Shown: positions 8,998-18,188, counted from the first letter of the stretch. The stretch: 64,000 bases of DNA from Sphingomonas_L flavalba_A (GCF_047553045.1 NZ_CP180208.1:620001-684000); one strand, 5' to 3'. The notes: generated from the sequence alone by a model not told the origin. Numbers and translations: made by a program.

Positions 8998-10665
8998 TTA
9001 CGGCTGGACCGGGCGTTCCGGCAGACCGAGCCGCTGTTTTTCCGCGGCGACCATTTCGGCGACCTCGGCCATCAACACGTGCGCGTCGTAGACGATGCCG
9101 TCCTTGACCGTGTAGCGGACGCCGCCGACCCGTTCCTGCTTGTTGGTCTGCGGGTTCAGCCGCAGATGGCCGGTGCCGTAGAGCGTCTTGAAGTTGGCCA
9201 GCGGGTTTTCCGGCACGATCACCAGATCGGCGAGCATGCCGGCGCGGACGACGCCGACCGGCGGCGCCACCTTTTTCGGCGCCCACAACACCTCGGCGCC
9301 GTTCTTCGTCGCGGTGCGGATAACCTCCAGCGGGGTGAAGCCGGCTTCACGCATCAGCTCCATTTCTTCGACATAGGCGAAGCCATAGACTTTCCAGATG
9401 AAACCGGAATCGGTGCCGATCGTCACGCTGCCGCCGATATTCTTGTAATCATTCACCAGCGACATGAAGTATTTGTAGAAATTCTTCCACTCGATCTCGA
9501 TATCCGTCGTCCAGTCGAAGAAATAGGAGCCGTGATTGTCGCGGGTCGACTGGAAATAGTTCCACAGTTGCGGCGTCGTGTATTTTTCGTGCCAGTCGGC
9601 GTTGCGGGCGCGCATCAGGTCGCGCGACGCAGCGTAGATGTTGAAGGTCGGGTCGAAATTGACGCCGCTTTCCTTCTGGGTTTCCAGATAGGCCTTCCAC
9701 TGGTCGGTTCCGGGGCCGTAGGCCTGGTGCCATAGTTCGGCGACGCTGCTGAACCGGTCCTGTTCGTTGTTGTAATTATAATCGCTGCGGAATTTCTGGA
9801 TCGTCGTGTCTTTCAGCAGCGATTCGAAATGGCCGTAGAAATGGGTGATGGTATCCAGCCCGGCGGCGGCGGCCTGCCGCGCGTTGAAATTGGCGACGCC
9901 GTTCTGCGACAGGTGGGCGACGGTGCCCATATTGTTCTTGTGCGCCTCGTCGATCGCGGCGGTGATGATCTCCGGCGTTTCGGCGCCACGGTTGAAGAAC
10001 TTGATCCCGTCGATGTTGTTCTTCGCCGCCCACTGCACCCAGGCGCGGGCCTTGGCGACGGAATCGACGGTGCCGCCGCTCCAGCCGGCGCCGAGCGTCT
10101 GGTAGTTGAAGATGCGCGGCGCCGCGATTTCGTTGGCGGCGGAGCGGTTCTTCTCGCTCGACGCGACATCGGGCCCGGCGAGCGACACACCACGAACGGT
10201 GGTGACGCCATGCGCCAGCCACAGCTTGTAGTTGTAGCTCATGCTCGGTGCCTTGTCGGTGCCGGCCGCGTGGGCGTGGGCGTCGACAAAGCCGGGCATC
10301 ACATACATGCCGGTGGCGTCGATTTCATAATCCGCATCGGTCGGCTGGCGGTTGCCGGCAAGCGGCAGACCGGGCCAGCCCGCCTGGGTGACGGAGGTGA
10401 TCCGGTTGCCTTCGACAACGATGTCCATCGGCCCCATCGGCGGGCCGCCGGTGCCGTCGATCAGCGTTGCGCCGCGGATGACCATCTTGCGGAACGGGCC
10501 GGCGCTTTCCTTGCTGGTGCGGGGCGGTGCCGGTACCCAGCGGCCGCGCTGGGGGCTTTTGGCCGTGGTCTCTGCGGCGGCGGGCACCTGCTGCGCGTGG
10601 AGCGCCGCGCCGCCAAGCATCAGCGCGAAGGCGGCACAACCCAGTTTCAAACTCTGCGAAATCAT
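8998..10665 (-). CDS. Exported metal-dependent amidohydrolase
   Basis: This 555-residue protein has a signal peptide (MISQSLKLGCAAFALMLGG... ending ALHAQ near residue 25) and is therefore periplasmic. Amidohydrolase-superfamily metal ligands are visible: the HxH in FVDAHAHAAG (near residue 130), a histidine in TVAHLSQNG, a further histidine in DTITHFYGH and the late aspartate in TIGTDSGF. The strand-forming VVEGNRI and ADLVIVPENPL segments are the paired beta-sandwich typical of imidazolonepropionase-like members. Substrate is unknown. It lies 86 bases downstream of an aldehyde dehydrogenase gene on the same strand and may be co-transcribed, though a hairpin lies between them. Confidence 0.88.
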   Translation of the reverse strand: MISQSLKLGCAAFALMLGGAALHAQQVPAAAETTAKSPQRGRWVPAPPRTSKESAGPFRKMVIRGATLIDGTGGPPMGPMDIVVEGNRITSVTQAGWPGLPLAGNRQPTDADYEIDATGMYVMPGFVDAHAHAAGTDKAPSMSYNYKLWLAHGVTTVRGVSLAGPDVASSEKNRSAANEIAAPRIFNYQTLGAGWSGGTVDSVAKARAWVQWAAKNNIDGIKFFNRGAETPEIITAAIDEAHKNNMGTVAHLSQNGVANFNARQAAAAGLDTITHFYGHFESLLKDTTIQKFRSDYNYNNEQDRFSSVAELWHQAYGPGTDQWKAYLETQKESGVNFDPTFNIYAASRDLMRARNADWHEKYTTPQLWNYFQSTRDNHGSYFFDWTTDIEIEWKNFYKYFMSLVNDYKNIGGSVTIGTDSGFIWKVYGFAYVEEMELMREAGFTPLEVIRTATKNGAEVLWAPKKVAPPVGVVRAGMLADLVIVPENPLANFKTLYGTGHLRLNPQTNKQERVGGVRYTVKDGIVYDAHVLMAEVAEMVAAEKQRLGLPERPVQP

Positions 10666-10724
10666 GGCCTGATCCTCGAATACGGGGAAAGGGAGGGGGA
10701 ACGCGGTTACAGGATGTGGTGGGT

Positions 10725-10743
10725 GGGGCGGAGAGAGCGCCCC
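10725..10743 (-). terminator. Possible hairpin between aldehyde dehydrogenase and amidohydrolase genes
   Basis: A 6-bp GC-only inverted repeat (GGGGCG and its complement) with a 7-base loop lies 8 bases beyond the aldehyde dehydrogenase stop. There is no T-run. It may attenuate read-through into the amidohydrolase gene, but short GC stems arise easily in this sequence. Confidence 0.3.
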
Positions 10744-10751
10744 GCGTCCGG

Positions 10752-12179
10752 TCAGCGCTGCGGAGCGCCGAGGATGGTCTTGGTTTCCATGAACTCGGCG
10801 AGGCCGAAGCGGCCATTTTCGCGGCCGTTGCCGGACCGCTTGTAGCCACCGAACGGGGCGTTGATGTCCGGGCCCCAGCCGTTGATCGTCACCAGCCCGG
10901 CGCGCAGGCGCGGGGCGATGGCGGCGGCGCGATCGGGGTCGCCGGACAGCGTGGCCGACAGGCCGTAGACGGTGGCGTTGGCCAGCTCGATCGCCTCTTC
11001 CTCGCTGTCATAGCTGGTCAGCGTGGCGACGGGGCCGAAGATTTCGTCCTGCGCGATCCGCATGTCGGGGGTGACGCCGGTGAACAGGGTCGGCCGGACG
11101 TAATAACCGCTGGCGATGCCGGCCGGCCGGCCGGGGCCGCCGGTGACCAGGGTCGCGCCCAGTTCCATCGCGCTGGCGATCAGCGCCTGGATCTTGTCGT
11201 ATTGCGCCTTGTTGACCACCGGGCCGATATGCTTGCCCTCGGTCAGCGGATCGCCGGCCGCCGTTGCCGCCATCAGCCGGGCGATGACCGCTGCGGCCTC
11301 CTCGGCCTGCGAACGGTGGACGAGGATGCGGGTCGGCGCGATGCAGCTCTGCCCGGAATTGGCGAGCACGCCCTGCACGGTCAGCGGCAGAACGGCGGCG
11401 AGATCGGCGCCCTCCAGCACCAGATTGGGCGCCTTGCCGCCCAGTTCCTGATGGACGCGCTTGACCGTGGGCGCGGCGGCGGCGGCGACAGCAATGCCGG
11501 CGCGGGTTGAGCCGGTGAAGCTGACCATTGCGACGTCGGGGTGGGCGGAGAGGGCGGCGCCGGCGGTCGGCCCGTCACCCTGCACCAGGTTGAACACCCC
11601 GGCGGGCACGCCGGCTTCGTGCAGGATTTCCGCGAAGATCGCGGCGCAGGCGGGCGCCTCCTCCGACGGTTTCAGCACCATCGTATTGCCGGCGGCGAGC
11701 GCGGGGGCGACCTTGGCCGCGATCTGGTTCAGCGGCCAGTTCCACGGCGTGATCATCGCGACAACGCCGATCGGTTCGTGGACGACGCGGGCGTTGCCGA
11801 CGGTTTCCTCGAACGCGAAATCGGCGAGGGCGCGGCGCGTCGCGCTGAAATGGGCCAGGCCGGACGGGGCCTGCGCGGCGGCGGCGAAGCTGATCGGCGC
11901 GCCCATTTCGGTCGCCATCGCCCGTGCGAGATCGGGGATGCGCGCTTTGTAGGCGGCGCCGATCCGTTCGAGCAGCGCCAGCCGGTCGGCAACGCTGGTC
12001 CGGGCGAAAGCGGGGAAGGCGCGAGCGGCGGCGGCGACGGCGCGGTCGACGTCGGCGGTGCTGGCCAGCGTTATTTCGGTGCACGGTGCTTCGGTCGCCG
12101 GGTTGATGACCCGGTGCGGGGTGCCGCCGAAGCTGTCGACCCAGGCGCCGTCGATATAATGCTGCCTGTAGCTGTCCAT
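10752..12179 (-). CDS. Aldehyde dehydrogenase family protein
   Basis: The 475-residue product is full length for the NAD(P)+-dependent aldehyde dehydrogenase superfamily. It shows the substrate/cofactor floor TPWNWPLNQ, the Rossmann element FTGSTRAG, the general-base glutamate in HQELGGKAPN (near residue 245), the catalytic cysteine in NSGQSCIAPTR (near residue 279) and the late EIFGPVATL motif. It has no signal peptide, so it is cytoplasmic and oxidises an aldehyde to an acid. The specific aldehyde cannot be told. The amidohydrolase gene lies downstream on the same strand, and the ATG at 12177-12179 is the only sensible start. Confidence 0.92.
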   Translation of the reverse strand: MDSYRQHYIDGAWVDSFGGTPHRVINPATEAPCTEITLASTADVDRAVAAAARAFPAFARTSVADRLALLERIGAAYKARIPDLARAMATEMGAPISFAAAAQAPSGLAHFSATRRALADFAFEETVGNARVVHEPIGVVAMITPWNWPLNQIAAKVAPALAAGNTMVLKPSEEAPACAAIFAEILHEAGVPAGVFNLVQGDGPTAGAALSAHPDVAMVSFTGSTRAGIAVAAAAAPTVKRVHQELGGKAPNLVLEGADLAAVLPLTVQGVLANSGQSCIAPTRILVHRSQAEEAAAVIARLMAATAAGDPLTEGKHIGPVVNKAQYDKIQALIASAMELGATLVTGGPGRPAGIASGYYVRPTLFTGVTPDMRIAQDEIFGPVATLTSYDSEEEAIELANATVYGLSATLSGDPDRAAAIAPRLRAGLVTINGWGPDINAPFGGYKRSGNGRENGRFGLAEFMETKTILGAPQR

Positions 12180-12470
12180 GCCAGCGCCTTTCCCCGAATC
12201 CGTCTCCGGCGGCAGACTAGGGGCAGATGCGGCGGGGTGGAAGCGGTGGTGACCGCTGGTTCGGACGATTAGGTATTATGTGCCATATCGGTTTCAGATC
12301 GTGGCAACGAAGAACCGAAATCGTTCGAATTGTTAATCGGGTATTGGCAGCGATGCGGTTAGGCTCTGCCCGGTGCAGCGGTGGAGTAGCGTGCGGTGGG
12401 GCAGCAATGGTGGCCGGATAAGCAGGCTGGGGGACGAACGCGACGCGGCCGGCCGGATCGCGACTGGGAC

Positions 12471-13115
12471 ATGGCCCGGCGCCGCCGCACCCGCGCCCGG
12501 CGCCGCGCCGGGGTGCGCGATCTGCTGATGATGACGGTGGGCGGCGTGCTGCTCGGCCTCGGCTATGTCCATTTTGGCGGCGGGTTTGGTGGACAACCGG
12601 CGGATAGCGGGGCTGGGGCAGGCGGAGCGCCGGTCGCCGCGGTGGTCGATGTGGCGCCTGCGCCGACGGACCGGGGTAGCGGGCATATGCCCGCGCCCAA
12701 GGCAGTGGCATCGCCATCGGCGTCGACAGCGCGGGCAAAGCCCGTCGCGGCGCGTCCTGTCGGCGGCGCGCGCCGTTTCGGCTTCTGCCATACGGGCGGC
12801 GGGGTGAATTGCGTCGTCGATGGCGACACGTTCTGGATGGACGGCGAAAAGATCCGCGTTGCCGACATCGACGCCCCGGAAACCCACCCGAGCCGGTGCC
12901 CGCGCGAGGCGGAGCTTGGCGCACGGGCGACGCGGCGGCTCCATGCGCTGCTGAACGCCGGGCCGGTCAGTCTTGATGCCGCCGATCGCGAAACCGACCG
13001 CTACGGCCGCAAGCTCCGCATCGTCAGCCGGGACGGGGAGTCATTGGGTTCGGTGTTGGTCGCCGAAGGGTTGGCGCGTGAGTGGGAGGGCGCGCGGCGG
13101 AGTTGGTGCGGGTGA
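12471..13115 (+). CDS. Membrane-anchored thermonuclease (SNase-like) family protein
   Basis: From the ATG at 12471 the product has 214 residues: a basic N-terminus, one hydrophobic anchor (about residues 17-34), an Ala/Pro-rich linker and a staphylococcal-nuclease domain from about residue 100. Active-site residues are visible: the aspartate of CVVDGDTFW, the arginine and acidic pair in IRVADIDAPETH, and the second arginine in DRYGRKLR. Members cut DNA or RNA with Ca2+. The domain should face the periplasm, which is inferred. An in-frame alternative start at 12396 would add 25 arginine-rich residues and looks less likely. It converges with the AT-rich gene that ends 25 bases away. Confidence 0.85.
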   Translation: MARRRRTRARRRAGVRDLLMMTVGGVLLGLGYVHFGGGFGGQPADSGAGAGGAPVAAVVDVAPAPTDRGSGHMPAPKAVASPSASTARAKPVAARPVGGARRFGFCHTGGGVNCVVDGDTFWMDGEKIRVADIDAPETHPSRCPREAELGARATRRLHALLNAGPVSLDAADRETDRYGRKLRIVSRDGESLGSVLVAEGLAREWEGARRSWCG

Positions 13116-13139
13116 TTGGACGAAGTCGAGGAGGGCATA

Positions 13140-14804
13140 CTAAGAAAATGCTCTTTTTAGACTTTCGCCTAATTTATAGAATCCGTCAAAGTCGGGGCCG
13201 GGTTTAGAATGTTTTTCAAATTCTTCAAGATAAGCTGATTTTATTCTACTCCTAATACCTTTATCGCTCGTAGTGCGATCAAGCAGTCCTTCAAACAAAT
13301 TAGGATTGTTAGCGAGGACTTTCTGTCTAATGGAGTCCGGTAACAGCCCTTCTATAGCACGCTTCCCACTCTTATCTATACCTACGGGAAGGTAGTCTTT
13401 GCCTTTTTTTAGTTCTAAACTTTTAAATGTTCCTTCCACTTTGCTAAGTGCATCGAAATCTACGGTTATCACCGCTTTGCCGGCAAGTTCCAGCATCACG
13501 CGAAGTGCAGATTGATTCGTTATGTTGCCGAACCCGTTGTAAGATATAATAATCCAATCCCGATCAATAGATTTAGAGCCATGCTCCGGTCTCTGAAGTA
13601 AAGTCAAATATCTTTTGTCTGTTTCGCCCTCGACAAGAATAATTTTCTTTCCTCTAACTTCGAGAATAGAGCGCCATGGCGCAAGGCTTTCTGAGGATAA
13701 TCCAAGAGCTACACTAAACGGCTTCATCCACTGTTCGGGACTTGCTATCTCAATGTAGCTCTCACGAGACTGGTTTCTAAATCTTCTCCTGCAAACTAAA
13801 ATGTTCGACTCAGGCGCAGCAGTATTTAGCAAATACACGCTATGGGTGGATACTATAACTTGTATATCAAGCTCGGCCGCTAGGTCTATGAGCAGAGAAC
13901 CGAATTCCGCTTGCGCCGATGGATGAAGAAAACTTTCGGGCTCTTCTATGACGACTACCGGAATGAGCCGCCCAGTCTCGTTTTCAATTTTCCGGAATTG
14001 GGCAGCCCTTAACAAGGCCAAAATTATCATTGCCCTATTTTTTGTTCCGCTGCCCCAGCTGTTAAGGGGTACAGAAACCGCGTTATCACCAAGAACCAAA
14101 TTAAATGGTACAGATGCGTCGAATTCAGGAAGATCCAAAGACACTTTCCATTTGTCCGATAATCGCCCTAGAAGCCCCTGTAATTCGTTTTGGCTGGAAG
14201 CCATCGTTTTCTTCAGCTTTTTCGCTATATCAGTTCTTATCTGAGCCATAATGCTAGTAACGGACTGAGATATCTCTGAGAACTGTCCATGACCTCCGCC
14301 GTAGCTGAGTCTCAAACCGTCGGTGGTCGAGTTATGGAATACTAGTGAGGCCTCTGATCTTAGCCTTCCCCACACCTCCTGAGCGGGTTCGCCTTCAACG
14401 ATTTTGCCTAACGCTGAAACTTTAACCTGGTGCTGGGAGCGTCCCCGACTGACCGAAACTTCTAACGAGAACTCATTTATCTTATTACTATCCAAGCTTA
14501 GCTGACGCTGGATAAAGTTTTTAATAGCAGAATCCTGATCCTCTAACGTGAAGCGACCGCTTACGCTTATAGAGTCGTCTCCAGATTTCGGATCTTTCCA
14601 TTTTGGATAATCATTATCAAAATCGATCGTTACCGGGCTGTACATCTCGTATCTATTTGAACCGATTAAAAGTTTAATCGCTTCAAAGATATTAGATTTC
14701 CCTGAGTCATTTTTGCCAGATATTGCGGTAAAATTATCGCTGAAATCTACAGAAAAATCCTCTAATGATCGGAAATTCTTTGCTGAAAGTGATGCGATTT
14801 TCAT
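13140..14804 (-). CDS. OLD-family AAA ATPase / TOPRIM nuclease, AT-rich, probably acquired
   Basis: This 554-residue protein has an SMC/ABC-like ATPase with Walker A GKNDSGKS at residues 30-37, a signature-like SWGSGTKNRAM, and Walker B VVVIEEPESFLHP followed by the H-loop VSTHSVYLL. A TOPRIM nuclease domain follows from about residue 390, with the glutamate in ILVEGETDKRYL and the DxD in ITVDFDALS. This is the architecture of OLD proteins, many of which act in phage defence. Base composition is far lower in G+C than all neighbours (17 of 60 bases at 13201-13260), so recent transfer is likely. The ATG follows the nrdB stop by one base, and the ribosome-binding site (GGAG) lies in the last nrdB codons. 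No GajB/UvrD-like or reverse-transcriptase partner is adjacent. Confidence 0.88.
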   Translation of the reverse strand: MKIASLSAKNFRSLEDFSVDFSDNFTAISGKNDSGKSNIFEAIKLLIGSNRYEMYSPVTIDFDNDYPKWKDPKSGDDSISVSGRFTLEDQDSAIKNFIQRQLSLDSNKINEFSLEVSVSRGRSQHQVKVSALGKIVEGEPAQEVWGRLRSEASLVFHNSTTDGLRLSYGGGHGQFSEISQSVTSIMAQIRTDIAKKLKKTMASSQNELQGLLGRLSDKWKVSLDLPEFDASVPFNLVLGDNAVSVPLNSWGSGTKNRAMIILALLRAAQFRKIENETGRLIPVVVIEEPESFLHPSAQAEFGSLLIDLAAELDIQVIVSTHSVYLLNTAAPESNILVCRRRFRNQSRESYIEIASPEQWMKPFSVALGLSSESLAPWRSILEVRGKKIILVEGETDKRYLTLLQRPEHGSKSIDRDWIIISYNGFGNITNQSALRVMLELAGKAVITVDFDALSKVEGTFKSLELKKGKDYLPVGIDKSGKRAIEGLLPDSIRQKVLANNPNLFEGLLDRTTSDKGIRSRIKSAYLEEFEKHSKPGPDFDGFYKLGESLKRAFS

Positions 14805-14805
14805 T

Positions 14806-15858
14806 TCACTCCGCCGCGATCCCCGCTTTCGAGAACATGTCTTCGCCGGTGGCTTCTTCGCTGCTGGCGTCGTTGGCGACGGCGGATTTGCGGCGGTCGA
14901 AGCTGTCCCAGACTTCGTTCCAGTTACCGCGCGTCGCCGCCTTCGAATATTCGGTGGCGCGGGTTTCGAAGAAGTTGGCGTGTTCCACCCCGTTGAGCAG
15001 CGGCGCCAGCCAGGGCAGCGGGTGATCCTCTACCATGTAGACCGGTTTCAGGCCGAGCTGGCCGAGCCGCCAGTCGGCGATGTAGCGGATATACTTCTTG
15101 ATCTCCTTGGCGGTCATGCCGGGCACGGGGCCCTGCTCGAACGCCAGGTCGATGAACGCATCCTCCAGCCGCACCGCTTTCTGGCAGACGTCGAGAATGT
15201 CTTCCTTCACCTGCCGGGTGTAGCAGTCACGCTCCTTCACGAAGGCGTGGAACAGGCGGATGATCCCCTCGCAGTGCAGGCTTTCGTCGCGCACGCTCCA
15301 CGAGATGATCTGGCCCATGCCCTTCATCTTGTTGAAGCGCGGGAAGTTCATCAGCATCGCGAAGCTGGCGAACAGTTGCAGCCCCTCGGTGAAGCCGCCG
15401 AACATCGCCAGGGTGCGGGCGATATCCTCGTCGGTGTCGACGCCGAAGGTGGCGAGGTAATCGTGCTTGTCCTTCATCTCCTTGTACTGAAGGAACATGC
15501 TGTATTCGCTCTCCGGCATGCCGATCGTGTCGAGCAGGTGGGAGTAGGCGGCGATGTGCACCGTCTCCATGTTGGAGAAGGCGGTCAGCATCATCTTGAT
15601 CTCGGTCGGCTTGAACACCCGGCCGTATTTGTCGTGGTAGCAATCCTGCACCTCGACATCGGCCTGGGTGAAGAAGCGGAAGATCTGGGTCAGCAGATTG
15701 CGCTCGTGATCGGTCAGCTTCTGCGCCCAGTCGCGGCAATCCTCGCCCAGCGGCACTTCCTCCACCATCCAGTGGATCTGCTGCTGGCGCTTCCAATAGT
15801 CATAGGCCCACGGATATTCGAACGGCTTGTAGACCTTGCGGGCTTCGAGAAGAGACAT
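14806..15858 (-). CDS. nrdB: Ribonucleoside-diphosphate reductase subunit beta (class Ia)
   Basis: The ATG at 15858 begins MSLLEARKVYKPFEYPWAYD and is preceded by an AAGG ribosome-binding site. The open frame extends 18 codons further upstream, but that stretch does not look coding. The product has 350 residues. Di-iron and radical features are clear: acidic and histidine ligands in FFTQADVEVQDCYHD, METVHIAAYSHLLD (the tyrosine is the likely radical site) and DESLHCEGI. It supplies the tyrosyl radical to NrdA for dNTP synthesis. It is separated from nrdA by a small gene on the other strand. The AT-rich OLD nuclease gene begins one base beyond its stop. Confidence 0.95.
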   Translation of the reverse strand: MSLLEARKVYKPFEYPWAYDYWKRQQQIHWMVEEVPLGEDCRDWAQKLTDHERNLLTQIFRFFTQADVEVQDCYHDKYGRVFKPTEIKMMLTAFSNMETVHIAAYSHLLDTIGMPESEYSMFLQYKEMKDKHDYLATFGVDTDEDIARTLAMFGGFTEGLQLFASFAMLMNFPRFNKMKGMGQIISWSVRDESLHCEGIIRLFHAFVKERDCYTRQVKEDILDVCQKAVRLEDAFIDLAFEQGPVPGMTAKEIKKYIRYIADWRLGQLGLKPVYMVEDHPLPWLAPLLNGVEHANFFETRATEYSKAATRGNWNEVWDSFDRRKSAVANDASSEEATGEDMFSKAGIAAE

Positions 15859-15887
15859 CGTGCGACCTTTCAGAAAACAGCAGAATC

Positions 15888-15906
15888 CGGCGCGTTTCCC
15901 GCGCCG
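15888..15906 (-). promoter_or_regulatory. Short hairpin in the nrdB / DUF2171 divergent spacer
   Basis: A perfect 7-bp inverted repeat (CGGCGCG, 5-base loop, complement) lies 30 bases upstream of the nrdB ATG inside the 141-base spacer shared with the divergent DUF2171 gene. It could be part of the nrdB leader. No NrdR-like box is visible in this spacer. Confidence 0.25.
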
Positions 15907-15999
15907 CTTCACTCAAGCGTAAGCAACCCTGGGGACGCATGCGGCCAACCGCGCCGTCATGCGTTCAACCCCTGCAACACCCCCAACAGGAGACCAGCG

Positions 16000-16245
16000 A
16001 TGGCCGATCTTTCCCGCATCAAGGAACATGCCGAAGTCATCGGCGCCGACGGCGTCCACGTCGGCACCGTCGACCATGTCGAAGGCAACCGCATTAAGCT
16101 GACCCGCCGGGACAGCGGCGAGGGCAGCCACAAGGGGCACCACCCCTATATCCCCGGCGGCCTTGTCGCCGATATCGAGGACGGTACCGTCCGCCTGTCC
16201 GCCAACGCCGCCGTTGCCGTCAGCTTCGAGGAAGAAGGCGACTGA
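16000..16245 (+). CDS. DUF2171 family small protein
   Basis: This 81-residue cytoplasmic protein begins MADLSRIKEHAEVIG at an ATG preceded by CAGGAG. It matches the DUF2171 pattern: a PRC-barrel-like strand series with GADGVHVGTVDHVEGNRIKL, a central GSHKGHHPYIPGGLV and a strongly acidic end (FEEEGD). Its function is not known; family members are common in Alphaproteobacteria. It is transcribed between nrdA and nrdB on the opposite strand, sharing a divergent spacer with nrdB and converging on nrdA. Confidence 0.85.
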   Translation: MADLSRIKEHAEVIGADGVHVGTVDHVEGNRIKLTRRDSGEGSHKGHHPYIPGGLVADIEDGTVRLSANAAVAVSFEEEGD

Positions 16246-16292
16246 GCGGTCCCGCGCGCCGGCGGGGTGCCCGGTGCCGCCAGTGACGCCGG

Positions 16293-18188
16293 TCATTGGC
16301 ACGCCAAACACTCATCATAGTCGGTCGACTGCAGCTCGATCTGTTTCAGGTCGGGTGTATTGTCGGCTTCGACCCCGCCGGCGAAACCGGCGCGCTGCAC
16401 CGATTTCGAGCGTAGATAGTAGAGCGATTTGATGCCCAGTTCCCACGCGCGGTAGTGGAGCATCAGCAGATCCCACTTCTCGACGTCGGCGGGGATGAAC
16501 AGGTTCAGCGACGCCGACTGGTCGATGTAAGGCGTGCGGTCCGCCGCCAGTTCGAGCAGCCAGCGCTGGTCGATCTCGAAGCTGGTCTTGAACACGTCCT
16601 TTTCTTCCTGGCTCAGGAAATCGAGATGCTGGACGGAGCCGCCCTGTTCGAGGATCGAGTTCCACACCGCTTCGCTGTTCTTCGACTTCTCGGTCAGCAA
16701 CGCTTCCAGATAGGGGTTGCGGATCGAGAAGCTGCCGGACAGCGTCTTGTGGGTGTAGATGTTGGCCGGGATCGGCTCGATGCAGGCGCTGGTGCCACCG
16801 CAGATGATCGAGATCGACGCGGTCGGCGCGATCGCCGTCTTGCACGAGAACCGCTCCATCACCCCGCGGTCGGCCGCGTCCGGGCACGGCCCGCGCTCCA
16901 CCGCCAGGTGCATCGACGCTTCGTTGGCCTGGGCGCTGACATGCTTGAAGATCTTCAGGTTCCAGGACTTGGCCATCGCCCCTTCGAACGGCAGGCCGCG
17001 CGCCTGCAGGAAGCTGTGGAAGCCCATGGTGCCAAGGCCGACCGAACGCTCGCGCATTGCCGAATAGGCGGCGCGCTCCATGCCCGGCTCGGCGCGATCG
17101 ATATAGTCCTGCAGGACATTGTCGAGGAAGCGCATCACGTCCTCGATGAAGCGCTTGTCGGCGCTCCACGCGTCCCACGTCTCCAGGTTCAGCGACGACA
17201 GGCAGCAGACGGCGGTGCGGTCCTTGCCGAGATGGTCGGTGCCGGTCGGCAGGGTGATTTCCGAGCACAGGTTGGAGGTCGATACCTTCAGCCCCAGTTC
17301 GCGATGGTGCTTCGGCATCGTCGCGTTCACCTTGTCGATGAACACGATATAGGGTTCGCCGGTCGCCAGCCGGGTCTCGACCAGCTTCTGGAACAGCGAG
17401 CGGGCGTCGACGCGGACGCGCTCCGACCCGTCCTTCGGGCTGGTCAGCGCCCATTCGGCGCCGTCGCGCACCGCCTGCATGAACGCATCGGTGATCAGCA
17501 CGCCGTGGTGCAGGTTCAGCGCCTTGCGGTTGAAGTCGCCGCTCGCCTTGCGGATTTCCAGGAACTCCTCGATCTCCGGGTGGGAGATGTCGAGGTAGCA
17601 GGCGGCCGAGCCGCGGCGCAGCGACCCCTGCGAGATCGCCAGCGTCAGCGAATCCATGACGCGGACGAACGGGATGATGCCGCTGGTCTTGCCATTGAGG
17701 CCGACCGGTTCGCCGATGCCGCGGACATTGCCCCAATAGGTGCCGATGCCGCCGCCGCGCGACGCCAGCCAGACATTCTCGTTCCAGGTGGCGACGATGC
17801 CGTCGAGGCTGTCTGGCACCGAATTCAGGTAGCAGGAGATCGGCAGGCCGCGCCCGGTGCCGCCGTTGGACAGCACCGGCGTCGCCGGCATGAACCACAG
17901 CTTCGAGATATAGTCGTAGAGCCGCTGGGCGTGGTCGGCATTGTCGGCATAGGCCGAGGCGACGCGCGCGAACAGATCCTGATAGCTTTCGCCCGGCAGC
18001 AGGTAGCGGTCCTTCAGCGTTTCCTTGCCGAAATCGGTCAGCAGCGCGTCGCGGCCTGTGTCGACGGCGATCGGGAAGGCGCGCGGCAGAATCCTGGCCG
18101 AGCCGCTGCCGGCGTCGCCGGACTGCTGGGTTTCAATCGCGATTGCTTCCACGTCGTGCGCGCTTTCCTGTGTATCCCTGAAATCCAC
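16293..18188 (-). CDS. nrdA: Ribonucleoside-diphosphate reductase subunit alpha (class Ia), no N-terminal ATP-cone
   Basis: The 631-residue product carries all catalytic parts of class I NrdA: redox cysteines in LPISCYLNS and AVCCLSSLN, the N-x-C-x-E radical-site loop in STSNLCSEI, the PTASISIICGG segment, the tyrosine pair in SLYYLRSKS and a C-terminal CxxC (DECLACQ) that re-reduces the active site. It is about 130 residues shorter than the Escherichia coli enzyme because the N-terminal ATP-cone is missing; the first 45 residues are a variable acidic tail instead. It should therefore lack the usual dATP shut-off through that domain. Two NrdR boxes lie 156-203 bases upstream of the start. It converges with the DUF2171 gene. 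Confidence 0.95.
   Translation of the reverse strand: MDFRDTQESAHDVEAIAIETQQSGDAGSGSARILPRAFPIAVDTGRDALLTDFGKETLKDRYLLPGESYQDLFARVASAYADNADHAQRLYDYISKLWFMPATPVLSNGGTGRGLPISCYLNSVPDSLDGIVATWNENVWLASRGGGIGTYWGNVRGIGEPVGLNGKTSGIIPFVRVMDSLTLAISQGSLRRGSAACYLDISHPEIEEFLEIRKASGDFNRKALNLHHGVLITDAFMQAVRDGAEWALTSPKDGSERVRVDARSLFQKLVETRLATGEPYIVFIDKVNATMPKHHRELGLKVSTSNLCSEITLPTGTDHLGKDRTAVCCLSSLNLETWDAWSADKRFIEDVMRFLDNVLQDYIDRAEPGMERAAYSAMRERSVGLGTMGFHSFLQARGLPFEGAMAKSWNLKIFKHVSAQANEASMHLAVERGPCPDAADRGVMERFSCKTAIAPTASISIICGGTSACIEPIPANIYTHKTLSGSFSIRNPYLEALLTEKSKNSEAVWNSILEQGGSVQHLDFLSQEEKDVFKTSFEIDQRWLLELAADRTPYIDQSASLNLFIPADVEKWDLLMLHYRAWELGIKSLYYLRSKSVQRAGFAGGVEADNTPDLKQIELQSTDYDECLACQ

Noticed and set aside
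12471..14804. OLD nuclease as part of a Gabija-type or thermonuclease-paired defence system
   Set aside because: No UvrD-like helicase or other partner is adjacent. The neighbouring thermonuclease gene is on the other strand, has normal GC-rich composition and looks like an ordinary chromosomal gene.
15859..15912. Longer nrdB start adding 18 residues
   Set aside because: The ATG at 15858 has a ribosome-binding site and gives the usual NrdB N-terminus. The added residues (MKRRGKRAGFCC...) do not look like it.
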